Shown in pieces: positions 1 to 7,467 of a stretch of 64,000 nt of DNA. The first letter of the stretch is position 1. Each line of letters starts with the position of its first letter. The notes under the pieces were generated by a model, which was not told the origin of the DNA, ran no database searches, and saw only the letters and a list, made by a program, of their open reading frames with translations. The DNA is taken from positions 32,740 through 96,739 of the forward strand of contig DASSKK010000010.1 of NCBI GenBank assembly GCA_035690495.1, written 5' to 3'. Source of the stretch: DASSKK01 sp035690495. GTDB taxonomy: Bacteria > Actinomycetota > Actinomycetes > Propionibacteriales > Nocardioidaceae. Made by a program: the position numbers and the translations under genes.

Positions 1-663
1 TGGGAGGACATCGCCAAGGCCTACGCCGCGTTGCTGAACAAGCACAACTACAAGCCGCTGCTGCGCATGTACCGCCAGGCCAACTCCACCAAGCCGGGCG
101 GCGACAACAGCTACGCGATGTACCTCGCCACCGAGTGCACCGACGCCCACTGGCCGAGCAACTACGCCCGGATGCGGCTGGACAACTGGCGCATCTACGC
201 AAGGGCCCCGTTCCTGACCTGGGCCAACCAGTGGTTCAACGGCGGCGGCTGCCTGGGCTGGCGCGGTCACGCCGGCCGGCCGGTGCACGTCACCGGTGCC
301 CACGTGCGGCAGCCGGTGCTGATGATCGACGAGACCAAGGACGCGGCCACGCCGTACGCCGGAAGCCTCGAGGTCCGCAGCAGGTTCCCCACCGCCTCCC
401 TGATCGCCGGGGTCGGCGGCACCACCCACGCCGGGTCGCTGAGCGGCGACGCGTGCATCGACAACGCGATCGCCCGCTACCTCGACCACGGCAAGACGCC
501 CGACCGGGTGCACGGACGGCGCGCGGACGCGAAGTGCCCGCCGCTGCCCAAGCCGAACCCGACGCAGACGGCGCCGTCCGGTCGCACGCTGGCCCCTGCT
601 CCCGACCGGCCGCTGTGGAAGGCGCTGCGGGCTACGGTGAACCAAGCGTCGCTGGGGCGCTGA
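1..663 (+). CDS. C-terminal part of secreted alpha/beta-hydrolase, TAP-like peptidase (5' end outside window)
   Basis: The frame is open from base 1 (W-E-D-I-A-K-A-Y), so the start lies upstream. The visible 220 residues match the C-terminal domain of actinobacterial tripeptidyl-aminopeptidase-like hydrolases (S33, TAP-like C-terminal domain). Seen: a strand-turn motif PVLMIDETKDAATPY, whose Asp suits the catalytic acid, and THAGSLSGDACID, whose His suits the catalytic base followed by the family's typical cysteine. The nucleophile Ser would lie outside the window. The tail is rich in Pro, Ala and Thr, as in secreted actinobacterial proteins. Such enzymes release N-terminal peptides outside the cell; the precise substrate cannot be told. 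Family assignment is fairly secure. Confidence 0.75.
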   Translation, partial: WEDIAKAYAALLNKHNYKPLLRMYRQANSTKPGGDNSYAMYLATECTDAHWPSNYARMRLDNWRIYARAPFLTWANQWFNGGGCLGWRGHAGRPVHVTGAHVRQPVLMIDETKDAATPYAGSLEVRSRFPTASLIAGVGGTTHAGSLSGDACIDNAIARYLDHGKTPDRVHGRRADAKCPPLPKPNPTQTAPSGRTLAPAPDRPLWKALRATVNQASLGR

Positions 664-664
664 C

Positions 665-693
665 GGCAACTTTCCGGCAGGCCCGGGTCGTCC
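665..693 (+). promoter_or_regulatory. possible ECF-type promoter of the sigma factor gene
   Basis: GGCAAC at 665-670 followed 18 nt later by CGTCC at 689-693 resembles the AAC / CGTC arrangement of ECF-dependent promoters. It lies just upstream of the sigma factor start, which would allow autoregulation. Short motifs only, so weak. Confidence 0.3.
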
Positions 694-716
694 TCATAGG
701 TGAAGGGGGCGAGGAG

Positions 717-1244
717 ATGTCGCAGCCGGCCGACTTCGACGCGTTCGTCGCGTCGCGGTCGGCCGTGCTGCTCAAGACGGCCTGGTGGCTGACCGGCGAC
801 TGGCAGCACGCCGAGGACCTGCTGCAGACGGCGCTGGCCAAGTCGCTGCTGGCCTGGGAACGCATAGAGCCAGGGCGTGAGGAGGCCTACGTACGCCGGG
901 TGCTGGTCACCACGCAGGCGACCTGGTGGCGGCGGGCCTGGCACCACGAGCGGCCCGCCGGCGACGTCGGCGAGCTCGTCGACGGCCCGGTGTCCGGCGG
1001 TGAGCCCCAGACCGCGACGGTCGAGCTGCGACGGTCGCTTGTCGAGGCTCTCGCGACGCTGACCAGCAGGCAGCGGGCCACCGTCGTGCTGCGCTACTAC
1101 TGCGACCTCTCCGAAGCCGAGACCGCCGCGACGATGGGCTGCTCGGTGGGCACGGTCAAGAGCCAGGCCGCCAAGGCGCTGGCCCGGCTGCGCGCGCTGC
1201 AGGACACCGCCCTCGCCGACCTGATCGACGAAGGGAGCCGCTGA
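717..1244 (+). CDS. SigE-family ECF RNA polymerase sigma factor
   Basis: A 175-residue protein with the two-domain layout of group 4 sigma factors. Region 2 is near residues 14-75 (FVASRSAVLLKTAWWLTGD, then HAEDLLQTALAK). Region 4 is near 105-165 (LTSRQRATVVLRYYCDLSE, then a helix-turn-helix MGCSVGTVKSQAAKALARLR). It matches the short SigE-type ECF group common in Actinobacteria. The ATG at 717 was chosen because it follows a GGGGCGAGGAG ribosome binding site; upstream in-frame codons belong to the shadow of the preceding gene. Its stop overlaps the next start (ATGA), so the membrane protein that follows is translationally coupled and is a plausible anti-sigma or sensor partner. Target genes are unknown. 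Confidence 0.88.
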   Translation: MSQPADFDAFVASRSAVLLKTAWWLTGDWQHAEDLLQTALAKSLLAWERIEPGREEAYVRRVLVTTQATWWRRAWHHERPAGDVGELVDGPVSGGEPQTATVELRRSLVEALATLTSRQRATVVLRYYCDLSEAETAATMGCSVGTVKSQAAKALARLRALQDTALADLIDEGSR

Positions 1245-2101
1245 TGAGCATGTCAGGACTGAGCGAGAAGGAGCTCGCCGACGCCTTGCGGCGGGCGACA
1301 CCCGAGCCGGGAACCAACGTCGGTCGGGCCGGGCAGGTGCGGGCACGTGCCGGCCGGCTGCGCAGCCGGCGGCGCGCGACGGCGGCCGGGGCGGTGGTGT
1401 GCACGGTGGCCGCGGTGGTGCTCGCCGTCGGGCTGCCCTCCTGGCTCGCCTCGCCCGGCCGACAGCCGAGGGCCGTGGCTCCGGCCGCCTCGGCGTCGCC
1501 GTCGGGGCACTGGGTCGCCTGCTCGCCGGGCGTGGACGGCACTTTCCCATGCGGTCCGGGCGCGGTGGCCGCCGCGATCCGCAAGCCCCTGAACCTGCCC
1601 ACTCTGGCGCCAGGAGCGTCCTGCCCGGTCAGCCCGACGCGGACGTTCCCGCACGGCGGCGCCGGCTTCTCCGGCTCGTTCCAGGCACTCGGCCCCGGGC
1701 CGTTCTACATGGCCGGTCCGGGCTCGACGCCTCTGCAGCTGCGTCCCGACCGGAGCAGCGGGTGGGACGAGCAGAAGGTGATCTGGGTCGTCGACAAGAC
1801 CTACGGCGGCCCGCTGCTGCTGCGCGGCGGTCGGATCGACGCGCCCGGCCGGCTCGGGTTCGCGCACTACATCGGCGCGGCCCACTACTCCGGCGGAGCC
1901 GGCGACGGCAAGGCCCACCGCAGCCTGCTCTACGAGCGCGCCGGGTTCGGCGCCGACGACAGGGGCACGCTCGACTCGTTCCCCAGTGGCGTCTACATCC
2001 CGCCCTCCGGTCTGCCCGGCTGCTACGCCATCCAGGTCGACGGCGTCGGCTTCTCCGAGACGCTGGTCTTCCGCGCGACGGGCTCGCCGTCCGCCGGATA
2101 G
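1244..2101 (+). CDS. single-span membrane protein coupled to the SigE-type sigma factor (putative anti-sigma or sensor)
   Basis: A 285-residue protein. The N-terminal 45 residues are cytosolic and basic (DALRRATPEPG, then RARAGRLRSRRRAT), followed by one membrane span near residues 47-70 (VVCTVAAVVLAVGLPSWLA) and a roughly 210-residue exported domain with paired cysteines (WVACSPGVDG, then FPCGPG, later ASCPVSPT and LPGCYAI). This topology is what is expected of a sigma-factor-associated membrane protein in a SigE/orphan membrane protein pair. No zinc anti-sigma HxxxCxxC motif is visible, so inhibition of the sigma factor is inference from the 1-nt overlap and the topology. The exported domain is not recognised. 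Confidence 0.65.
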   Translation: MSMSGLSEKELADALRRATPEPGTNVGRAGQVRARAGRLRSRRRATAAGAVVCTVAAVVLAVGLPSWLASPGRQPRAVAPAASASPSGHWVACSPGVDGTFPCGPGAVAAAIRKPLNLPTLAPGASCPVSPTRTFPHGGAGFSGSFQALGPGPFYMAGPGSTPLQLRPDRSSGWDEQKVIWVVDKTYGGPLLLRGGRIDAPGRLGFAHYIGAAHYSGGAGDGKAHRSLLYERAGFGADDRGTLDSFPSGVYIPPSGLPGCYAIQVDGVGFSETLVFRATGSPSAG

Positions 2102-2121
2102 GTCCTGACTTGCTCCGTGAG

Positions 2122-2499
2122 TCAGTACGGCGCCTCGAGTCCGGGGAGCATCGGGAAGTGCCGGACGTTGCGCGTCAGCAACCGAGCGCCGGTGAGCTCG
2201 ACGGTGGCGGCAATGGCAAGGTCGGCTCCGTCGATGGCGCCGTGACTTGGCAACCACCGGCGACCCAGGGCGCCCGCCTTCTCGGCGACGTCCGCGTCGA
2301 CGGGATGCCATACCAGCGTGCGCAGCAATGTGCGGGTCGCCTGTTCCTCCGCGTCGCGCATGCCGGCGAGGACCTCCAGCCTGGTGATCTCGCTGGCGTG
2401 CAAGGCCGCCGCGACGCGCTCGGACTCGAGTACGCGCGCGGCTCGCTCGTCGCCTCGCAGGTAGTCGATGAGCACGGAGGTGTCGACCAGCGCCGTCAT
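2122..2499 (-). CDS. vapC: VapC-type PIN-domain toxin ribonuclease
   Basis: A 125-residue PIN domain, the normal size for VapC. Acidic metal-binding positions are visible: D6 in LVDTSVLIDYLRG, E42 in EITRLEVLAG, and D90/D93 in IDGADLAIAAT. The family's terminal RNVRHF motif is also present. VapC toxins are Mg-dependent endoribonucleases, usually cutting tRNA or rRNA. The gene follows its antitoxin by a few bases. An in-frame GTG at 2517 overlaps the antitoxin stop and could be the true start; the ATG at 2499 was preferred because the PIN fold begins there. Target RNA is unknown. Confidence 0.85.
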   Translation of the reverse strand: MTALVDTSVLIDYLRGDERAARVLESERVAAALHASEITRLEVLAGMRDAEEQATRTLLRTLVWHPVDADVAEKAGALGRRWLPSHGAIDGADLAIAATVELTGARLLTRNVRHFPMLPGLEAPY

Positions 2500-2506
2500 C
2501 GGCCGG

Positions 2507-2761
2507 TCACGAGTCACGTCTGGCCAGCCTGGACGCGGACCGCAGCTCGTCCACCCACCCGGCGCCGTCCACCTTGCGCTCGCCCCACGCACCGAAGGCC
2601 GTGCGCATCGTGGCCAGATCCTGCTCTGTGCTCCGCTCCGAGCCGAACCGGGAACGCACCGCCTCGCGGATCAGGGCCGACACCGAGCGTCCTGAGCGCG
2701 CGGCCTCCTCGTCGAGGAGACGCCGGTCGTCCTCGGTGAGCGAGATCTGTGTGCGCTGCAT
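2507..2761 (-). CDS. vapB: VapB-type ribbon-helix-helix antitoxin
   Basis: An 84-residue protein. The N-terminus (MQRTQISLTEDDRRLLDEE, then SGRSVSALIREAVRSRFG) is a classical ribbon-helix-helix DNA-binding fold. The acidic and aromatic C-terminus (FGAWGERK, then WVDELR) is the likely toxin-wrapping tail. It neutralises the VapC toxin encoded immediately downstream and should repress the operon by binding the palindrome at its own start codon. The ATG sits 6 nt after a TAGTCT box, so the message is probably leaderless. Assignment rests on the fold and the pairing. Confidence 0.85.
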   Translation of the reverse strand: MQRTQISLTEDDRRLLDEEAARSGRSVSALIREAVRSRFGSERSTEQDLATMRTAFGAWGERKVDGAGWVDELRSASRLARRDS

Positions 2762-2778
2762 GATGTAAGACTACATCA
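2761..2778 (-). promoter_or_regulatory. palindromic operator and -10 box of the vapBC operon
   Basis: TGATGTA-AGAC-TACATCA is a perfect 7-bp inverted repeat with a 4-nt centre. Read on the minus strand it contains the -10 box TAGTCT and runs into the antitoxin ATG, so bound antitoxin would block both polymerase and the start. This is the usual place for a ribbon-helix-helix antitoxin operator. Confidence 0.7.
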
Positions 2779-2893
2779 CCCGAGGAGCGGGTGAGCGTCC
2801 GCGCTCGAGCCGACAGTGCCGGGATCCTCGACCCCGGGCATGCCGAACCCGAGCGGGAGGCGTTGGGTCGGCGGGGGCCGTAGGCTGCTCGCG

Positions 2894-3016
2894 GTGGACG
2901 GGGACATCGGCGTCTACGTCGCGGTCGACGACGGTCTGGTGCCCGCCACGACCACCGCGGTGTACCGGGCGCTCACCACGCTGCTGCCCACCGACGCCGA
3001 CCTTCCCGTCGGTTGA
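2894..3016 (+). CDS. possible 40-residue leaderless small protein, unrecognised
   Basis: A GTG at 2894 lies 7 nt after a TAGGCT box (2881-2886), the spacing seen before several certain genes in this window. The frame encodes 40 residues (start VDGDIGVYVAVDDG, end LPTDADLPVG) and stops 18 nt before the ATG of the next gene, whose GAGGAGG ribosome binding site follows. I do not recognise the peptide; it has no membrane span or metal motif. It could be a small real protein in an operon with the DinB protein, or a chance frame in GC-rich DNA. Confidence 0.35.
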   Translation: MDGDIGVYVAVDDGLVPATTTAVYRALTTLLPTDADLPVG

Positions 3017-3034
3017 GGCGCGAGGAGGACACAC

Positions 3035-3814
3035 ATGGCGACCTTCGGCCGGTCCGACGAGCTGAGAGGAGCGGAGTTCGTCGACGCGGACCTGCGTGAA
3101 GCCCGGTTCGTCGGGTGCTACTTGTCCGATGTCGTGATGCGCGGCGTCGATGTGGCCGGCACGGAGATCGACGCACCGTGGCTGTTCGACGGCGACACCT
3201 TCCTGCGCGTCAACGGGGTCGACGTGATCCCGTTCGTCGAGGCCGAGCTCAACCGCCGCTTCCCGGGCCGGGCCGACCGGCGCGCCGGAGACCCGTTGGG
3301 ACTGCGCGCGGCCTGGGCCGCGCTCGAGACCACGTGGGCGGCCACGCTCGAGCGCGTCGCGGCGATGCCGGGAGGCACTGTCGAGGTCTCGGTGGCCGGC
3401 GAGTGGTCGTTCGCGCAGACGCTGCGGCACCTGGTGATGGCCACGGACACGTGGCTGGGCGGGGCGGCGATCCTGGAGATCGAGCAGCCGTACCACCGCC
3501 TCGGCCAGCCGAACGCCGACTACGAGCCCGACGGCTACGACATGTCGGTCTTCTCGACGCTGACGCCGTCCTACGCCGAGGTGCTCGAAGTCCGAGCGGG
3601 CCGCGTCGCCATGGTGCGCGACTTCCTCGCCAGCGTCACGCCCGACGATCTCGCGGTGCCGCGCAAGAACCCGTGGGCGCCGGAGGTCCCGGAGACCACC
3701 CTGTCGTGCCTGCACACGATCCTCGACGAGGAGTGGGAGCACCATCGGTACGCCGTGCGCGACCTGGCGGCGGTCGAGGCGATGCCCGGCGAGGGATCTG
3801 CCGTCAGGCGGTGA
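3035..3814 (+). CDS. DinB-like protein with N-terminal pentapeptide repeats
   Basis: A 259-residue protein. Residues about 9-40 show pentapeptide-repeat spacing (ELRGAEFVDADLREARF, then LSDVVMRGV), which folds as a right-handed beta helix. Residues about 85-250 look like a DinB/MDMPI four-helix bundle (WSFAQTLRHLVMATDTWLGGA with the metal-site His, then ILDEEWEHHRYAVRDL with a second His pair). DinB-like proteins bind a divalent metal and many are thiol-dependent transferases using bacillithiol or mycothiol; the substrate here is unknown. A strong GAGGAGGA site precedes the ATG. The 3' end overlaps the convergent helicase gene by 11 bp, so the two messages are antisense to each other at their ends. 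Confidence 0.75.
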   Translation: MATFGRSDELRGAEFVDADLREARFVGCYLSDVVMRGVDVAGTEIDAPWLFDGDTFLRVNGVDVIPFVEAELNRRFPGRADRRAGDPLGLRAAWAALETTWAATLERVAAMPGGTVEVSVAGEWSFAQTLRHLVMATDTWLGGAAILEIEQPYHRLGQPNADYEPDGYDMSVFSTLTPSYAEVLEVRAGRVAMVRDFLASVTPDDLAVPRKNPWAPEVPETTLSCLHTILDEEWEHHRYAVRDLAAVEAMPGEGSAVRR

Positions 3815-5453
3815 TGTCCTCGGCGTCGATGATCCGGTAGGCGTAGCCCTGCTCGGCAAGGAACCGCTGCCGGTGCGCCGCGAAGTCGGCGTCGACGGTG
3901 TCGCGGGAGACGATCGCGTAGAACCGGGCGGTCTTGTCGGGGCCGCCGCTGGCTTTCGGACGCAGCAGCCGGCCGAGCCGCTGCGCCTCCTCCTGCCGGG
4001 ACCCGAACGTGCCGGACACCTGGATCGCGACGGTGGCCGACGGCAGGTCGACGGAGAAGTTCGCCACCTTCGAGACCACCAGCAGGTCGACGTCTCCGGC
4101 CCGGAACGCGTCGAAGAGCCGCTCGCGCTCCGCGACGGTGGTGTCGCCCTTGATGACCGGGGCGCCCAGGTGCTCGCCGATCTCGTCGAGCTGGTCGAGG
4201 TACTGCCCGATCACCAGCGTCGGCTCTCCGGCGTGCCGGGCGACCAGCCGTTCCACCAGCCGGGTCTTGGCGGGCGTGCAGGACGCCAGCCGGTAGCGCT
4301 CGTCGGGCTCGGCGGTCGCGTAGGCGAAGCGCTCACCGTCGGGCAGGGTGACCCGCACCTCGACACAGTCCGCAGGCGCGATCCAGCCCTGCGCCTCGAT
4401 GTCCTTCCACGGCGCGTCGTACCTCTTCGGGCCGATCAGGCTGAACACGTCGCCCTCGCGGCCGTCCTCGCGCACCAGCGTCGCGGTCAGCCCGAGCCGG
4501 CGGCGGGCCTGGAGGTCGGCGGTCATCCGGAAGATCGGCGCGGGAAGCAGGTGCACCTCGTCGTAGACGACCAGCCCCCAGTCGCGTGCGTCGAACAGCT
4601 CCAGGTGCGTGTAGACGCCCTTGCGGCGGGTGGTCATCACCTGGTACGTCGCGATGGTGACCGGCCGGATCTGTTTGCGGGATCCGGAGTACTCGCCGAT
4701 CTCGTCCTCGGTCAGGGACGTGCGCCGCAACAGCTCGTGCTTCCACTGGCGGGCGGCGACGGTGTTGGTGACCAGCACCAGCGTGGTCGCCTCGGCCCTG
4801 GCCATCGCGGCCGCGCCGACGATGGTCTTGCCGGCGCCGCACGGCAGCACGACGACCCCCGAGCCGCCGTGCCAGAACGACTCGGCCGCCTCGGCCTGGT
4901 AGGTGCGCAGGTTCCAGCCGTCCTCGACGAGCGCGATCGGGTGCGCCTCCCCGTCGACGTACCCGGCGTAGTCCTCGGCGGGCCAACCCAGCTTGAGCAG
5001 CGCCTGCTTGAGGTTGCCGCGCTCGGAGGGGTGCACGAGCACCGTCGAGTCGTCGAGACGGGGGCCGAGCATCGGCTTGACCTTCTTGGCGCGCAGTACC
5101 TCTTCGAGGACCGCCTGGTCGGTCGTGGTGAGCACCAGGCCGTGGGTCGGGTGCTTGTCCAGGCGCAGCCGCCCGTAGCGGGCCATCGTCTCGGCGATGT
5201 CGACCAGCAGAGCGTGCGGGACGGCGTACCTGCTGAAGCTCAGCAGCGTGTCGACGACCTGCTCGGCGTCGTGGCCGGCGGCGCGCGCGTTCCACAGGCC
5301 GAGCGGGGTCAGCCGGTAGGTGTGGATGTGCTCCGGCGAGCGCTCCAGCTCGGCGAACGGAGCGATCGCCTTGCGGCAGTCATGGGCGCGCTCATGGTCG
5401 ACCTCGAGCAGCAGCGTCTTGTCGGACTGGACGATCAGGGGACCCTCGTTCAC
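3804..5453 (-). CDS. XPB-family 3'-5' DNA repair helicase
   Basis: A 549-residue superfamily 2 helicase with the bacterial XPB layout. There is an N-terminal damage-recognition-like region, motif I GAGKT at 206-210, motif II DEVH at 298-301, motif III TAT near 323-325, and a RED triad in LVRED at 328-330, the XPB signature involved in strand opening. Motif VI QRLGRLLR lies at 481-488. It unwinds DNA using ATP; in Actinobacteria the protein is conserved but its repair role is not fully settled. The next minus-strand genes upstream include a helicase-associated protein of the same broad system. The ATG lies 20 bp inside a long inverted repeat that may control it. Confidence 0.93.
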   Translation of the reverse strand: MNEGPLIVQSDKTLLLEVDHERAHDCRKAIAPFAELERSPEHIHTYRLTPLGLWNARAAGHDAEQVVDTLLSFSRYAVPHALLVDIAETMARYGRLRLDKHPTHGLVLTTTDQAVLEEVLRAKKVKPMLGPRLDDSTVLVHPSERGNLKQALLKLGWPAEDYAGYVDGEAHPIALVEDGWNLRTYQAEAAESFWHGGSGVVVLPCGAGKTIVGAAAMARAEATTLVLVTNTVAARQWKHELLRRTSLTEDEIGEYSGSRKQIRPVTIATYQVMTTRRKGVYTHLELFDARDWGLVVYDEVHLLPAPIFRMTADLQARRRLGLTATLVREDGREGDVFSLIGPKRYDAPWKDIEAQGWIAPADCVEVRVTLPDGERFAYATAEPDERYRLASCTPAKTRLVERLVARHAGEPTLVIGQYLDQLDEIGEHLGAPVIKGDTTVAERERLFDAFRAGDVDLLVVSKVANFSVDLPSATVAIQVSGTFGSRQEEAQRLGRLLRPKASGGPDKTARFYAIVSRDTVDADFAAHRQRFLAEQGYAYRIIDAEDITA

Positions 5454-5473
5454 CTCACGAGCCTACCCAGCAC

Positions 5474-5531
5474 CCCGATTCGTCCGCGATCTTGCGTCCG
5501 TTTCAGGCGGGGCGGTCGCGGACGAATCGGG
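5474..5531. repeat. 16-bp perfect inverted repeat between the CGNR gene and the XPB helicase gene
   Basis: Left arm CCCGATTCGTCCGCGA (5474-5489) and right arm TCGCGGACGAATCGGG (5516-5531) are exact complements around a 26-nt centre. It sits 20 bp upstream of the XPB start and directly after the CGNR stop on the same strand. It could be a terminator or attenuator stem for the CGNR message, or an operator for the helicase gene. There is no T-run on either side, which speaks against a simple intrinsic terminator. Confidence 0.75.
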
Positions 5532-5537
5532 TGGGGG

Positions 5538-6080
5538 TCAGCCGGTCGCCTCGGCCTTCTGTCGCGCGCGGTACGCAGCGACGTTCGCGCGGGACGAGCA
5601 ACGGTCCGAGCAGTAGCGACGGGACTGGTTCGGCGAGGTGTCCACGAACACGTGCGTGCACGAACTGGAGTCGCACACGCCGAGCCGGGTGGCGCCGAGG
5701 TCGCAGACCAGCGTGGACAGCCCCATCAGCGACTCGGCGACCAGCAGCTCGGCCACCGAGGACTGCTGGTCGGTGACGTGTATGTGCCAGTTGCTCCCCC
5801 CGGCGTCGGTGCTGCGGTGCCCGGCGATGTACGGCGTGACCGGATGCTTGGCCAGCAGGGCGTTGAGCCGGTTCACCACGTCGACCTCGTCACCGGTGTT
5901 GGACGCCTCGAACACCGGCCGCAGCTCCTTGACGAACCGGCGCAGCGAGGTCGCGTCACGTTCGACGACCTGGTGGTGCAGCCAGGCGCGGTCCGCGAGG
6001 AAGCCGACCAGGGCATCGCCGTCCTCCAGGTCGGCGTTCACCAGCCCCGCGGCACGCTCGGCGTAACGCACAAAGTCCAT
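5538..6080 (-). CDS. CGNR zinc-finger / ABATE-domain transcription regulator
   Basis: A 180-residue protein. The N-terminal two thirds is the helical ABATE (putative stress-responsive) domain. The C-terminus holds the treble-clef zinc finger LGVCDSSSCTHVFVD, then RRYCSDRCSSRANVAAYRARQ, with four cysteines in two pairs and the diagnostic C-S-x-R-C/N-x-x-A-Y pattern (CGNR family). These proteins bind DNA and are thought to regulate transcription; targets are unknown. The ATG at 6080 is the only good start and the length is normal. It is followed on the same strand by the XPB helicase after the inverted repeat. Confidence 0.88.
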   Translation of the reverse strand: MDFVRYAERAAGLVNADLEDGDALVGFLADRAWLHHQVVERDATSLRRFVKELRPVFEASNTGDEVDVVNRLNALLAKHPVTPYIAGHRSTDAGGSNWHIHVTDQQSSVAELLVAESLMGLSTLVCDLGATRLGVCDSSSCTHVFVDTSPNQSRRYCSDRCSSRANVAAYRARQKAEATG

Positions 6081-6175
6081 GTGTGGATATTACCGGCCGC
6101 GGACAAGCAGCGGCGGCGTAAGAGTCAGTGGGTGGGGCGGGGGGCTGCGCTGTGGGGCGGCGGGGAACTGCGCTG

Positions 6176-7420
6176 TCACGAGGAGGGAGCGAGCGCTCCG
6201 ACGTACGGCATGGCCCAGGCGAACGCGCTGGCCGCCACCGTGTCGAGCTCGTCGGACGCCGAGTCGAGCGGGGCGCGGGTGCGCAGGCGCTTCTGGTAGG
6301 AGGCCACCTCGGTCACGAGTGCTCCGAGGGCGCCTTCGCCCCGGAACGCTGCCGCCTTCAGGTCGTCGCCGAGGGTCAGCGAGGCGTCCAGGTGCTCGGG
6401 GCCGACACCGAGCAGCAGGTCGAGCGCCGACAGCAGGCCGACCGTGAACGCGACGTCGGGGCGGCCCGCGCCACGGCGCACGGCGAGCAGCTCGCACATC
6501 CGGGCCCGTGCCAGCGCCGTGGCCAGTCCGTCGGTGGCTCCGCCGGGCTGGTCGCCCAGGATCGTCAGCGCGATCCATTGGCGGACCCGCACGGTGCCGA
6601 GCAGGACGAGCGCTTCGCGCACCGAGCGGACCGCCCGGTGCAGGCCGTGGTCCGCGCCTGCCGAGGCCAGCTGGAGCACCTGCAGCACCAGCGCAGGCTC
6701 GTGGCGCAGGGTCTCCTCGACGGCGTCGAAGTCGAGGTCGTCGGCGAGCATGGTCAGCGCGAGCTGGACCCGGGCGAGCGCGGACGGGGCGATCGTGCTG
6801 CCGTGCACCAGGCCGGGACGCTCGATGCCATAGCCCTGGAAGAGGTCGAAGCCCTGCGCGACCGCCCATGCGACGTCGTCGTCGGTCTCGACCTTCTCGG
6901 CCAGCAGCTGGACGTCGTACGCACGGCACCGTGCCATCAGCGCCGCCACCTCCTCCCGGGGTGTGGCAAGCAGGTCGATCTTCACGATCGAGGCCAGCTC
7001 CAGCAGCCGCTCGACGCCGTCGACCCACACGAAGTCGTCGAGGGCGAGCGTGAACCCACGGTCCACCAGGCCGCGTGCGCCCTCGAGAGCCTCGTCGTCG
7101 ATGTGCACGGTCTCGAGGATCTCGACGACGGTCCGTGCGGGCGGCAGCGACAGCGGGGTGGCGCCGGTCAGCACCCCGCGCTCTGCGTTGCAGAACATCA
7201 GCTTGTCGCCGGCCAGCTGCTCGATGCCGATGCTGAGTGCACCGAGCACGACCCGGGCGGTCATCTGCTCGCCGTCCACCTGCGGCGCCTGATCGTCGAC
7301 GGGGCGGTAGAGAAGCTCGAAGCCGATGACGTTCCGGTCCGCGTCGACCACGGGCTGCCGGGCCACGACGACCGGGGTGGCGGGGCTCGCTTCGACCGCC
7401 GGCTTGATCTGGGTGCTCAC
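6176..7420 (-). CDS. EAL-HDOD (YuxH-type) signalling protein, EAL active site degenerate
   Basis: A 414-residue protein starting at GTG (V-S-T-Q-I-K). Residues about 15-200 form an EAL-fold domain: ARQPVVDADRNVIGFELLYR carries ELL instead of EAL, LALDDFVWVDG lacks the usual GTGYSS loop, then KIDL and LLAEKVET. Residues about 210-400 form an HDOD domain (VLQLASAGADHGLHRAVRSV, VRQWIALTIL). Proteins with this layout act in cyclic-di-GMP or motility networks; the changed catalytic residues suggest binding or scaffolding rather than hydrolysis, which is inference. Same strand as its neighbours, 48 bp after the start side of the helicase-associated gene's stop. Longer upstream frames are shadows of that gene. 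Confidence 0.88.
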   Translation of the reverse strand: MSTQIKPAVEASPATPVVVARQPVVDADRNVIGFELLYRPVDDQAPQVDGEQMTARVVLGALSIGIEQLAGDKLMFCNAERGVLTGATPLSLPPARTVVEILETVHIDDEALEGARGLVDRGFTLALDDFVWVDGVERLLELASIVKIDLLATPREEVAALMARCRAYDVQLLAEKVETDDDVAWAVAQGFDLFQGYGIERPGLVHGSTIAPSALARVQLALTMLADDLDFDAVEETLRHEPALVLQVLQLASAGADHGLHRAVRSVREALVLLGTVRVRQWIALTILGDQPGGATDGLATALARARMCELLAVRRGAGRPDVAFTVGLLSALDLLLGVGPEHLDASLTLGDDLKAAAFRGEGALGALVTEVASYQKRLRTRAPLDSASDELDTVAASAFAWAMPYVGALAPSS

Positions 7421-7467
7421 AACGCGGACATTCTTCCCGGTCAGCCTGGGCGGCGTGGGGAAACGCC

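Noticed and set aside
3873..6299. 808-codon open frame on the plus strand across XPB and CGNR genes
   Set aside because: Antisense shadow of two well-supported minus-strand genes; protein is low-complexity and lacks motifs.
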